Of a stretch of 64,000 nucleotides of DNA, positions 26,443 through 34,809 are shown piece by piece. A program made the translations under genes and the position numbers. The notes under the pieces were generated by a model that was not told the origin of the DNA, made no database searches, and saw only the letters and a program-made list of their open reading frames with translations. The stretch is from Bacillota bacterium. GTDB lineage: Bacteria; Bacillota; Clostridia; Christensenellales; CAG-138. The stretch is from NCBI GenBank assembly GCA_023395595.1, contig JAEWYO010000004.1, positions 15,659-79,658 of the forward strand. The letters run 5' to 3'. Numbering within the stretch: position 1 is the stretch's first letter; each line of letters begins with the position of its first letter.

Positions 26443-27408
26443 TTAGATTTCGCCTGCAAAGTGGCAGGCAACCTGATGTCCGCTGCTGAGTTCCTTGAGA
26501 ACCGGGGTTTGCTCATGGCAAATCTCCTTTGCATACGGGCAGCGGGTCGAGAAGACGCAGCCCTTTGGCGGAGTCAGCGGGTTGGGGATTTCGCCCTCCA
26601 GAATGATACGCTTCTTTGTGCGGTTCACCTGCGGGTCGAACGCGGGAATTGCGGAAAGCAACGCGCGCGTATACGGATGCATCGGGCGGGCATGCAGTTC
26701 TTTTGTCTCTGCAAGCTCCACAATTCTGCCAAGGTACATAACCCCGATGCGCTGGGAAATATGTTTCACAACCGCCAGATCATGCGCAATGAAGAGATAG
26801 GTCAAGCCCATTTCCCGCTGCAGCTTCTCCAGCATGTTGATGATCTGCGCCTGAATAGAAACGTCCAACGCGGAGACCGGCTCATCACAAACGATGAACT
26901 CCGGCTGCACCGCGAGTGCGCGGGCGATACCGATGCGCTGTCTCTGTCCGCCCGAAAACTCGTGCGGATAGCGCGTTGCCTGTTCGCTGTTTAACCCGAC
27001 CTGTTCAAGCAGGAAGCTGATGCGCTCTTTGCGTTCGGCTTTGCTGCTCGCGAGATTGTGGATATCGATCGGTTCTCCGACGATATCGCCAACCGTCATG
27101 CGCGGGTTGAGCGAAGCATACGGGTCTTGGAAGATATACTGCATCTTGCGGCGATATGGCTGAATCGGCACCTTTGTGATGTCTTTTCCGGCATAGATGA
27201 TAGAGCCGTCCGTCGGCTCATACAACCGCAGAAGCGTGCGCCCCGCCGTCGTTTTGCCACTGCCGGATTCGCCAACCAGACCTAGCGTTTCACCCTTGAA
27301 GATGTCAAAGGAAACATCCTCAACTGCGCGCAGCCTGTTTTGACCAGCTTTTTCGCCTTTGATGATAAAGTGTTTCTTGAGATGCTTGATCTCGAGCAGC
27401 TTTTCCAT
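26443..27408 (-). CDS. oppF: Oligopeptide ABC transporter ATPase OppF
   Basis: 321-residue cytoplasmic ATPase. Walker A is GESGSGKTT, signature FSGGQRQRIGIARAL, Walker B FIVCDEPVSALD. The C-terminal oligopeptide-transporter extension carries cysteines (CVFSTRCPYAKEIC) that in relatives bind an iron-sulfur cluster. It starts 3 bp after oppD and pairs with it to power the OppBC channel. Confidence 0.95.
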   Translation of the reverse strand: MEKLLEIKHLKKHFIIKGEKAGQNRLRAVEDVSFDIFKGETLGLVGESGSGKTTAGRTLLRLYEPTDGSIIYAGKDITKVPIQPYRRKMQYIFQDPYASLNPRMTVGDIVGEPIDIHNLASSKAERKERISFLLEQVGLNSEQATRYPHEFSGGQRQRIGIARALAVQPEFIVCDEPVSALDVSIQAQIINMLEKLQREMGLTYLFIAHDLAVVKHISQRIGVMYLGRIVELAETKELHARPMHPYTRALLSAIPAFDPQVNRTKKRIILEGEIPNPLTPPKGCVFSTRCPYAKEICHEQTPVLKELSSGHQVACHFAGEI

Positions 27409-27411
27409 GGG

Positions 27412-28398
27412 TCAATTTCCCTTCCGGTCGTAATGGAGCCAGCAAGCGGAATAATGATCCGGCTCCATTTCAAAATACGGCGGTTTCTCCGTCAGGCAGA
27501 CCTTCATGCACTTGTCGCAGCGCGGCGCAAACGGGCAACCAGCCGGCGGATGCATCAAATCGACAGGCGAGCCTTCGATCGGGGTAAGCTGTGCGCCAAC
27601 CTCTTCGTCGATCTTCGGCAGAGAATTGATCAGCCCTTTGGTGTACGGGTGGCTCGGGCTCAAATACAGCGCCTCGATTGGGCCGTACTCCATGATTTCG
27701 CCGCCATACATGATGATGATTTTATCGCAGATGTCCGAGACGATGCCCAGATCATGCGTGATGAGCACGATGCTCATGCTACGACTGCTCTTGAGTTCCT
27801 TCATGATCTCAAGAATCTGCGCCTGAATGGTCACATCCAGCGCGGTAGTCGGTTCGTCCGCGATCAAGAGCTTGGGTTCGCAGGCCAGCGCCATGGAGAT
27901 CATCGCGCGCTGCCGCATGCCGCCGGAGAATTCAAACGGATACTGTTTGAGCCTGCGCGCAGGTTTCGGGATGCCAACCATGCCGAGCAGCTCGACTGCG
28001 CGTTCACGCGCACGCTTGCCCTTCATGTTGCGGTGCAGTTTCAACGGTTCGCAAATCTGGTTGCCCACCGTATACACCGGGTTGAGCGATGTCATCGGAT
28101 CCTGAAAGATCATCGCGATGTCGTTCCCGCGGATCTTGCGCATGTCGTCTTCCGAAAGGCTGAGGATATCCGTACCGTTGAAGCGGATGCTTCCGCCCGT
28201 CACACGGCCGGGATGCTGCAACAGGCGCATGATGGCGTAGACGGAGACGGACTTGCCGCTGCCGGATTCGCCGACGATGCCGAGCGCTTCGCCTTCGTTC
28301 AAAAACCAGGATACCCCGCGCACTGCCTGCACTTCTCCACCGGGGGTGAAGAACGAGACGCGCAAGTCTTCTATGTCGATTAAATGTTTGTTTTCCAA
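27412..28398 (-). CDS. oppD: Oligopeptide ABC transporter ATPase OppD
   Basis: 328-residue ATPase partner of OppF. Walker A GESGSGKSVS (44-53 region), signature FSGGMRQRAMISMAL, Walker B LLIADEPTTALD. The C-terminal extension has the CPFAPRCDKCMKVC cysteine cluster. It lies between oppC and oppF with 10-bp and 3-bp gaps. Confidence 0.95.
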   Translation of the reverse strand: MENKHLIDIEDLRVSFFTPGGEVQAVRGVSWFLNEGEALGIVGESGSGKSVSVYAIMRLLQHPGRVTGGSIRFNGTDILSLSEDDMRKIRGNDIAMIFQDPMTSLNPVYTVGNQICEPLKLHRNMKGKRARERAVELLGMVGIPKPARRLKQYPFEFSGGMRQRAMISMALACEPKLLIADEPTTALDVTIQAQILEIMKELKSSRSMSIVLITHDLGIVSDICDKIIIMYGGEIMEYGPIEALYLSPSHPYTKGLINSLPKIDEEVGAQLTPIEGSPVDLMHPPAGCPFAPRCDKCMKVCLTEKPPYFEMEPDHYSACWLHYDRKGN

Positions 28399-28408
28399 AG
28401 CTGCACCT

Positions 28409-29440
28409 CTACTTCTTCATTCTGGGATCCAGCACGTCCCGGAGTGCATCGCCAACCGTATTAAACGCAAGAATGATCAGGGCGATGATCACAGAAGGAA
28501 ATACCACGCGTGTCGGGAATGAATACACGCCTTGCAACGCATCCGTTACCATCGAGCCAAGCGAGGCAAGCGGCGCGGAAATACCCAGGCCGATAAAGCT
28601 CAAGAACGACTCGGTGAAGATCGCGGAGGGGATCTGCAGCGTTGTGGTCACGATGATGGGACCGATACAGTTCGGCAGTACATGACGGCGGATAATTCTG
28701 CCGCTGCTTGCGCCAAGCGCGCGCGCCGCCAGAACATATTCCTGTTCCTTGATGCGCAGCACCTCGCCGCGGACGATACGCGCCATGGTACCCCAGTACA
28801 TCAGCGCGAACACGATCAGCATAGAGAAGAACGCCGGCCCGAGTTCGCTGATGGCGGAGAACGCCAGATTGGACTGCAGCAACTTCTCCAAGGGTTCCTT
28901 GAGTGTTGCCGAGAGTAGAATCACCACAAGTAAGTCTGGCAGCGAATAGATAATATCGATGATACGCATCATGATATTATCGACCTTACCGCCGGCAAAA
29001 CCGCTGATCGAGCCATACAGAGAACCGATGACCAGCGTTAACGCCGCGGCGATAATACCGATGGAGAGCGATATGCGCGCGCCATACATGTTGCGCACCA
29101 GCAAATCTCGCCCGAAGCGGTCTGTGCCGAAGGGATGCTGCCAGTTCGGTGCCTGATCCTCTTGACCGGGATTGAATTGATCGTAATTGTATTCCGAGAG
29201 CAAGGGCCCTACGAACGCAAACAGGAAGAGGATGATGATCAGCGCGAGCGCGACCATCGCGAATTTGTTTTTGCGGAAGCGGCGGATTGCGTCTTTCCAG
29301 AGGGAGGTACCCTCGCGAATGACGACCAGCTCCTGCTTCTCCTCATCGGATGCCGGAACAAAAAGGTCCGGGTTGACATGCATGCTCAGCGGGTTGAGCC
29401 GCAGGCTGACTTTATTCTGTTTCACTTCTGTCTTCTTCAT
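28409..29440 (-). CDS. oppC: Oligopeptide ABC transporter permease OppC
   Basis: 343-residue permease with an N-terminal cytoplasmic region, one helix (about 66-88), then the BPD_transp_1 core with five more. The EAA loop motif is EYVLAARALGASSGRIIRRHVLPN. The start at 29440 (MKKTEVKQN) is chosen because a longer frame runs back into oppB. It forms the channel with OppB. Confidence 0.94.
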   Translation of the reverse strand: MKKTEVKQNKVSLRLNPLSMHVNPDLFVPASDEEKQELVVIREGTSLWKDAIRRFRKNKFAMVALALIIILFLFAFVGPLLSEYNYDQFNPGQEDQAPNWQHPFGTDRFGRDLLVRNMYGARISLSIGIIAAALTLVIGSLYGSISGFAGGKVDNIMMRIIDIIYSLPDLLVVILLSATLKEPLEKLLQSNLAFSAISELGPAFFSMLIVFALMYWGTMARIVRGEVLRIKEQEYVLAARALGASSGRIIRRHVLPNCIGPIIVTTTLQIPSAIFTESFLSFIGLGISAPLASLGSMVTDALQGVYSFPTRVVFPSVIIALIILAFNTVGDALRDVLDPRMKK

Positions 29441-29451
29441 GGTCGCCTCTC

Positions 29452-30366
29452 TTATCGCAACTTGATTCTGGGGTCGACCAGGCCATAGACGAAATCTACA
29501 ATGAGATTCATCAGAACCATGAGACATCCAAGAAAGATCGTTGTCCCCATAATAACCGGGTAGTCACGGTTGGACACACTGTCCACGAAAAAGCGTCCAA
29601 GTCCGGGCACGCTGAAGAGCTTTTCCACTGCGAACGTTCCCGTGATCAGGAATGCGGTCAACGGGCCGACATAGGAGATAACGGGGATGGCGGAGTTCTT
29701 CAAGGCATGCTTAAAATGAACGACAAAGGCGGAAAGGCCTTTTGCGTGCGCTGTTTTGATGTAATCCTGACCCAGCGTTTCGAGCATGGAAGAACGCGTC
29801 AGCTTCGTGATGTAGCAAATCGGATAGAACGAAAGCGAAATCACGGGCAGGATATAGTTGGCGGGTGCGTCTGTCCATGTTGCCGGTGCTATCTTCCAGA
29901 CCGCGCAGAATAGCACCAATAGCAGTGTACCAAATACAAACCCCGGCACGGAGATAAAGATCGTGGTGAATAGCATCACCAATCGATCAATCAGCTTTTC
30001 ATGCTTGATGGCGGCAAGCGCACCCAATGGTATGCCGACCACGATGGCAAGCGCGATGGCAAACAAGCCCAGCTTTGCCGAGTATGGAAATTTCTCTTCG
30101 ATGATTCCGGTGACCGTTCGTCCCTTTTTCTGCAGCGAAGTGCCCATGTCGCCCTGCAGCAGGTTATCGACATAGATCAGATACTGCGTGGTAAGCGGCT
30201 TGTCGAGGCCGTATTTCTTTTCGAGGTTCGCCTTGACCTTATCCGTCATGCGCTCAGACAAAAACGGGCTGCCGGGAACCATATGCATCAGAAAGAAAGT
30301 AGCGGTAATCAAGATGATGACGGCTAGAATTGCGGAAAATATTCGCTTGATCACATATTTCAGCAT
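29452..30366 (-). CDS. oppB: Oligopeptide ABC transporter permease OppB
   Basis: 304-residue permease with six membrane helices. EAA motif: GQDYIKTAHAKGLSAFVVHFKHALKN. The N-terminus MLKYVIKRIFSAILAVIILI is typical. It is the first gene of oppBCDFA. The ATG has only a poor ribosome site (ACGG), but overlaps the stop of a short upstream frame with a good one, suggesting translational coupling. Confidence 0.94.
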   Translation of the reverse strand: MLKYVIKRIFSAILAVIILITATFFLMHMVPGSPFLSERMTDKVKANLEKKYGLDKPLTTQYLIYVDNLLQGDMGTSLQKKGRTVTGIIEEKFPYSAKLGLFAIALAIVVGIPLGALAAIKHEKLIDRLVMLFTTIFISVPGFVFGTLLLVLFCAVWKIAPATWTDAPANYILPVISLSFYPICYITKLTRSSMLETLGQDYIKTAHAKGLSAFVVHFKHALKNSAIPVISYVGPLTAFLITGTFAVEKLFSVPGLGRFFVDSVSNRDYPVIMGTTIFLGCLMVLMNLIVDFVYGLVDPRIKLR

Positions 30367-30395
30367 TTGTCGTTACCGTCGTGTTGCTTTTTCAT
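30360..30395 (-). CDS. Possible 11-codon leader ORF coupled to oppB
   Basis: ATG at 30395 opens an 11-residue frame (MKKQHDGNDKC) whose TGA overlaps the oppB start (ATGCTGA). A GGGGGTG sequence 9 nt upstream is a reasonable ribosome site, while oppB itself has a weak one. This could couple oppB translation to the leader. It is inferred from spacing only; the peptide has no recognisable function. Confidence 0.35.
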   Translation of the reverse strand: MKKQHDGNDKC

Positions 30396-30864
30396 GTAAA
30401 AGCACCCCCAGAATGTTTGATGATCGAATCCTTGCAAAAGTCGCGCAAGAATTCGTCCCTTTGAAACTTCATCTATGCCTCAAAACACATGCTTGCTTCC
30501 GCAGAGCTTTGCTTTGCTGCCACACCGGAATTCCGTTTGACACGAAGTCCACCTTGTACAATCATTTCGGGCGTACATGAATACGCCCGATTACAACGTA
30601 TATAGTGGCTTGATCTTACGACCCAGCGATTATATTATATATAAACATATATGCACGCTCTAAGTCAACAGAAAATTCACATCCATGTAAAATTTCATGT
30701 AAAAAGTCCTTATTTTACGCGGATTTTTTGTGTTTTTACCTACGGTACGCAAAGGTGTGCAAATCCGCTTTTCTGTAAAAGAATCTTGTATATTCATGCA
30801 AATATTGCGTTTTGTATGCGCGGTATTTGCCGAATGTTTGCTGTTTATCGCGCATAGTTTGCGG
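30396..30864. other. AT-rich divergent control region between opp and the GNAT gene
   Basis: No gene is supported in 469 bases. It contains a GGGCGTA-N6-TACGCCC inverted repeat (about 30569-30588), a TATATTATATATA tract near 30632-30645, and repeated ATGTAAAA motifs near 30687-30705. The opp promoter must lie here on the minus strand, but I cannot choose it with confidence. Confidence 0.5.
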
Positions 30865-30899
30865 TATAATACTGTATCTTGACCAAATGGGAGGCTTCG

Positions 30900-31415
30900 A
30901 TGATCTTTCGAAAGGCGCTATCAGACGATCTGCAAGAGATCATGATGCTCGTTCGCGCGGCAACCTTGACGATGGACGCACAGGGCATTCCCCAATGGGA
31001 TGATGTCTATCCCAGCCCCGAGATCGTGCGAGAGGATATTGAGCAAGAACAGATGCAAGTCGGGCTGGTGGAGGGGCAGATCGCCGTTGTGTTCGTTCTG
31101 GAACCCTGCCGCGCAGGGGACTATGAAAGCGCAAATTGGCAATACGCGGTGGATCGATTTGTGGTGCTGCATCGGCTCTGTGTCCACCCATGCTTTCAAG
31201 GGCATGGCATCGCGCGGCAAGCGATGGATTATCTGGAGCAGGAGGTGCGCAACAGCGGTATCTTTGCCATCCGGCTGGACGCGTTTCCGCAAAACCCGGC
31301 CGCAATCCGGCTGTATGAATCGCGCGGCTATGTGAAAGCGGGTGAAATAACCTATCGCAAAGGGTTGTTCTATCTCTACGAAAAAAGTCTCGCGCCGCTG
31401 TTCTGCGCGGAGTGA
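30900..31415 (+). CDS. GNAT-family N-acetyltransferase
   Basis: 171-residue acetyl-CoA-dependent acetyltransferase. The acetyl-CoA binding motif A is visible as LHRLCVHPCFQGHGIARQAMDYLEQE (Q-x-x-G-x-A type loop), followed by AIRLDAFPQNPAAIRLYESRGYVKAGE. Substrate unknown. The -10 TATAAT at 30865-30870 puts the transcript start near 30877, so the ATG at 30900, 5 nt after GGGAGG, is the likely start. Confidence 0.87.
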   Translation: MIFRKALSDDLQEIMMLVRAATLTMDAQGIPQWDDVYPSPEIVREDIEQEQMQVGLVEGQIAVVFVLEPCRAGDYESANWQYAVDRFVVLHRLCVHPCFQGHGIARQAMDYLEQEVRNSGIFAIRLDAFPQNPAAIRLYESRGYVKAGEITYRKGLFYLYEKSLAPLFCAE

Positions 31416-31555
31416 ATGCACGCACATATCGGCAATGAACGGCATTGACGTTTTGGGAAAACGTGTCCATTCACCGAGAAAGAGACTATAATAGGAAAGA
31501 GAACATTCGTTCGGGCGAGTGGCTTCGGCTTCTCTTCCGGCGGAAAGGAACAAGA

Positions 31556-32380
31556 ATGGACTATTCAGCAGATATCGACTACATCCTCTCCAAGAGTCAG
31601 GACAACGGAGCGGACTTCTGGGCTACGCCGGAAGGCAGCCTCATCAAAGGCGGGCCTTTTTCCACGTTGGAGGCGGCCTATAACCTCGCCACGCTCGGGT
31701 TGCCTGCGTCGCACCCAATGCTGACCGGTGCAATCACGCTGGTTTGGCAAACGCAGCGCAAGGACGGGCGCTTCGGCATCATCCCTAAGAGCGGGATTTA
31801 CCCGTGCCAAACAATTCATGCGGCAAGAGCACTCTGCGCGCTCGGTTTTGCCGGGGACAGCCGTCTGCAGCCAACGCTTGATCATCTCTTGCAGACGCAG
31901 TATCGCGACGGCGGCTGGCGCTGCAACAAGTTTTTCTTTGGCCGCGGGCCGGAAACGGAGTTTTCCAACCCCGGACCGACACTCAGCGCGCTGGATATCT
32001 TTCGCCAAACGCCCTACGCATACACAGACGAACGACTCGATCACGCGGTGGAGTTTCTGCTCTCACACTGGACGACACGCGCACCGCTCGGACCTTGTCA
32101 TTATGGCATCGGCACGCTGTTTCATCAGGTTTCATTCCCGTTTTTGAACTATAACCTGTTTTATTATGTCTATGTACTCTCGTTTTACGACGCGGCAAAG
32201 CGTGATCCTCGCTTTTTGGATGCGCTGGGTGTCCTGCAAGATAAGCTCAAGGACGGGCAAATCGTTGTCGAGCGCCCGCACGCAAAGCTTGCGAAACTCG
32301 ACTTCTGCAAAAAAGGCGAAATCAGCGAGTTGGCGACAAAGCGTTATCACGAGATCTTGGCAAATCTTGGTTGCGCGTGA
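31556..32380 (+). CDS. Prenyltransferase/squalene-cyclase-like alpha-alpha toroid protein
   Basis: 274-residue protein with repeated helical hairpins of the terpenoid-cyclase/prenyltransferase fold. QW-type elements are seen: WQTQRKDGRFGIIP, LLQTQYRDGGWRCNKFF and ALDIFRQTPYAY. No DxDD or zinc-site triad is obvious, so enzymatic activity is uncertain; such proteins are often annotated only as toroid-fold hypothetical proteins. The ATG at 31556 follows AAAGGA. A TATAAT box is at about 31485-31490. Confidence 0.65.
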   Translation: MDYSADIDYILSKSQDNGADFWATPEGSLIKGGPFSTLEAAYNLATLGLPASHPMLTGAITLVWQTQRKDGRFGIIPKSGIYPCQTIHAARALCALGFAGDSRLQPTLDHLLQTQYRDGGWRCNKFFFGRGPETEFSNPGPTLSALDIFRQTPYAYTDERLDHAVEFLLSHWTTRAPLGPCHYGIGTLFHQVSFPFLNYNLFYYVYVLSFYDAAKRDPRFLDALGVLQDKLKDGQIVVERPHAKLAKLDFCKKGEISELATKRYHEILANLGCA

Positions 32381-32447
32381 CCTATTTCCCCCAAAGGCGG
32401 GCGTGTGCTAAAATAGTGCCAGAGACTGTTCAGAAAGAGGATTTGAA

Positions 32448-32594
32448 ATGGGTGTGAATGTCATCGGTGGTGCGGACGGACCGACCGCGATCTATCTTGC
32501 GTCTACCGGCAACTGGATTTTGGCTGTCGCGCTGGGTGTCGCCGCGCTGGGAGCGGCGCTGTTCTTTCTGCTCCGCAAACGAAAGAATAGCTGA
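32448..32594 (+). CDS. 48-residue miniprotein with the OadB sodium-pump motif
   Basis: A short frame encodes MGVNVIGGADGPTAIYLAS followed by one membrane helix (WILAVALGVAALGAALFFLL) and a basic tail RKRKNS. The VIGGADGPTAI segment matches the conserved re-entrant motif of the beta subunit of sodium-translocating decarboxylases (OadB/MmdB). No other decarboxylase gene is nearby and the protein is far too short to be a pump. AGAGG precedes the ATG. Similar tiny OadB-like proteins occur in Firmicutes; their role is not known to me. Confidence 0.7.
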   Translation: MGVNVIGGADGPTAIYLASTGNWILAVALGVAALGAALFFLLRKRKNS

Positions 32595-32671
32595 TCAATC
32601 TGCTTGAGAAAGAAACACGTGCGCTTGTCTTCCGGCAGGCGCATGTTTGTCTTTGTGCGCAGGCGATTTGT

Positions 32672-33559
32672 CTACGGCTTTACAAAAAGGGTCTTCACCC
32701 GCTCCATCTCCACACGGCTCGCCATCGCCTCCACGGCGCTCATGCCGTCAAAAACGAGCACAGCATGCGGCGGCAGCGCGTAGCCTCCGCGCAGGCATGC
32801 ACGCTCAATCAAACACGCGATATAGAGTTCGCTGCCCGTGGCAGGCGAAGCAATCAGCAATCGCAGCAACCCCGCACCGCTGAACAGAGAGAGCGTTCTC
32901 TCGTCCGGCAAGCCGCCTTCATTCTCGCAGAGCAAAATCGTCGCGTCCGGCGTGCCGATGTCCTCCATCTCCCCGCCCGTTTGAGACACAACTCGTGCGA
33001 GGAACGCACGCCAGTCGAACACCGCGCCTCCTTCCAACGCCGTAAGAAGCCGCACAAGCGGGCTCGCTGCCTGCAGTGCTTCTGCGCAAAGGCGGGCAGT
33101 CAACTCCCGCGCGAGCATACGATAGCGCTCAAACGGCGATTCTTTCCCGCCCAAAAACGGCTTGAGCTCCCGCCCGCCTTCGAGCAGCGGCTTTGCGATT
33201 ACACGTGCGCCTGCATTGTTTGCAGCAAGCAGCAGCGCAATTGCGTCCAGATGTGCGTCCCCGCCCGAAGCGCCATCCACCAAGGTGGCACAAGTGCAGC
33301 CCTCTAGTCGGCACACACCTACACGCAGCCCCGCGGCAAGCGCGCGTAACTGTGTGTTTTCACCGGAAACGTCCGCGCTGATTGCAAAGAGTACGCGTCG
33401 ATTCTGCCAGCTCCCACGCAAAAACACCTCCGGTTCGATGGTTTCAAACGCTAACCCTGCAACGGCGTATTCCAGCACATCTCCAAGCCGGGTGTGGTTT
33501 CCAATCGAAACGACGACGAGCGCCGCTTCCGGCGCTACCACACGAGACTGGTTGTCCAT
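32672..33559 (-). CDS. Hypothetical alpha/beta protein
   Basis: 295-residue cytoplasmic protein I do not recognise. Alternating strands and helices suggest two Rossmann-like halves: ALVVVSIGNHTRLGDVLEYA at the start, RVLFAISADVSGENTQLRALAAGL, and a second half with TPDATILLCENEGGLPDERTL and YALPPHAVLVFDG. A C-R-L-E-G-C-T-C cluster sits near residue 90. No clear nucleotide or metal motif is seen. The start at 33559 has AGGA upstream; an earlier ATG at 33580 does not. It follows the EamA gene but is separated by a terminator. Confidence 0.6.
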   Translation of the reverse strand: MDNQSRVVAPEAALVVVSIGNHTRLGDVLEYAVAGLAFETIEPEVFLRGSWQNRRVLFAISADVSGENTQLRALAAGLRVGVCRLEGCTCATLVDGASGGDAHLDAIALLLAANNAGARVIAKPLLEGGRELKPFLGGKESPFERYRMLARELTARLCAEALQAASPLVRLLTALEGGAVFDWRAFLARVVSQTGGEMEDIGTPDATILLCENEGGLPDERTLSLFSGAGLLRLLIASPATGSELYIACLIERACLRGGYALPPHAVLVFDGMSAVEAMASRVEMERVKTLFVKP

Positions 33560-33603
33560 TTTTTCCTGTTTGTTTTGCATACTATTATGATACGGGAAAG
33601 CGT

Positions 33604-33634
33604 AAAAAAAGCAAGGCAGTGAAGCCTTGCTTTT
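33604..33634 (-). terminator. Terminator of the EamA transporter gene
   Basis: AGCAAGGC (33610-33617) pairs with GCCTTGCT (33624-33631). Seven A residues on the plus strand (33604-33610) give the minus-strand T-run. Confidence 0.85.
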
Positions 33635-33656
33635 GTAATCCGAATCGTCTCTTTTG

Positions 33657-34607
33657 TTATGCGTCCGTGTGTACAGCCTCGGCTGACAACGCCTCCGCCG
33701 CGGGTTTCCGCCTTGCAAGCCATTTGCGCCACGGTAACTGTGAGGTGATGATTGCCGCAAACACGAGTGCGCAGCCGAGCAGCTCCCGCGCGGTCAGATT
33801 CTGTCCCAGAATCGCCCACCCGGCAAGCGCGGCAAACACGTTTTCCGGGCTGAGCAGCAGCGAAGCAGCCGTCGGCTCCACACGTCGCTGCCCCAGCATT
33901 TGCAGCGTATAAGCGCCGCAGCCGGAGAACAGCCCCGCGTAGACGATCGTCAGCCATGCGTCCGAGATTGCACCGATCTTTGGCTGCTCCAACACCATCA
34001 TCGGCACAAACGAAAGAATCGCCATCACACTAAACTGGATACAGTTGAGGCGAATAATATCGACCTTTGGCGAATAATGATCCACCAGCAGAATCTGAAA
34101 CGTAAACGCAACCGCGGAAGCGAGCACGAGCAGATCTCCCTGACTCATCGAAAAATCTCCGCGAATCGAGAGAAAATACAGCCCGACGAGCGCGATCAGC
34201 ACACTGATCCAGAGCATTGGATGCGGGAGTTTCTTGATGAACAGCCCGAACACAGGAACCAGCACGATATACAGCGACGTGATGAATCCGGCTTTTCCGG
34301 CAGAGGTGGTCACAAGACCGATCTGCTGGAGATTGCTTGCGATGGTCATCACCACGCCGAGGATGATGCCTGCACGCCAGAGCACTTTTTTATCCGTGTT
34401 TTTGGATTTCATGCTCGTGCGGTCGAGGATAAGAATCAAAATACCAAGTCCGAGTGCGGCAAGCGCGCTGCGCACCGCCGTGAAGGTATAGGGTCCGACA
34501 TATTGCATGCCCGCGCTCTGCGCAACAAACGCAACACCCCAGATGAGGGATGCTGAAAGCAGCATTGCGGCACCAACTCCGTGCCCTTTGTGTTCGCTGT
34601 GTGACAT
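33657..34607 (-). CDS. EamA-family (DMT superfamily) transporter
   Basis: 316-residue membrane protein with ten hydrophobic helices in two EamA repeats: LLLSASLIWGVAFVAQSAGM opens the first, GDLLVLASAVAFTFQILLVD the second. The C-terminal motif EPTAASLLLSPENVFAALAGWAILGQ is typical. Members export or import amino acids, nucleosides or other small metabolites; the substrate is not predictable here. Transcribed alone. Confidence 0.88.
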   Translation of the reverse strand: MSHSEHKGHGVGAAMLLSASLIWGVAFVAQSAGMQYVGPYTFTAVRSALAALGLGILILILDRTSMKSKNTDKKVLWRAGIILGVVMTIASNLQQIGLVTTSAGKAGFITSLYIVLVPVFGLFIKKLPHPMLWISVLIALVGLYFLSIRGDFSMSQGDLLVLASAVAFTFQILLVDHYSPKVDIIRLNCIQFSVMAILSFVPMMVLEQPKIGAISDAWLTIVYAGLFSGCGAYTLQMLGQRRVEPTAASLLLSPENVFAALAGWAILGQNLTARELLGCALVFAAIITSQLPWRKWLARRKPAAEALSAEAVHTDA

Positions 34608-34731
34608 GGCTTCTTTGCACCGTTTCTGTTTGATCTGTCGTTCTCAAGTGTCGCGCGTCAGTCGCTTCCGATCAAACCGTTCAACGAGACATGATACCGT
34701 TTTGCGGGCGAAAACGCAACCCCTGCACGGG

Positions 34732-34760
34732 TTGTTCTACTGAAACGGTTGTGCTATGAT
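34732..34760 (+). promoter_or_regulatory. Promoter of the DUF362 ferredoxin gene
   Basis: TTGTTC (34732-34737), 17 bp, TATGAT (34755-34760). The upstream in-frame ATG at 34756 falls inside this -10, supporting the start at 34810. Confidence 0.7.
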
Positions 34761-34809
34761 TCAATTGTTCCCTCCGTACAAATTCAAACAGCAAGGAGAC
34801 TCCCGATCC

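Noticed and set aside
24557..26446. 629-codon open frame on the plus strand
   Set aside because: It lies opposite the well-supported oppA gene, is rich in Arg, His and Val as antisense frames of GC-rich genes are, and matches no family.
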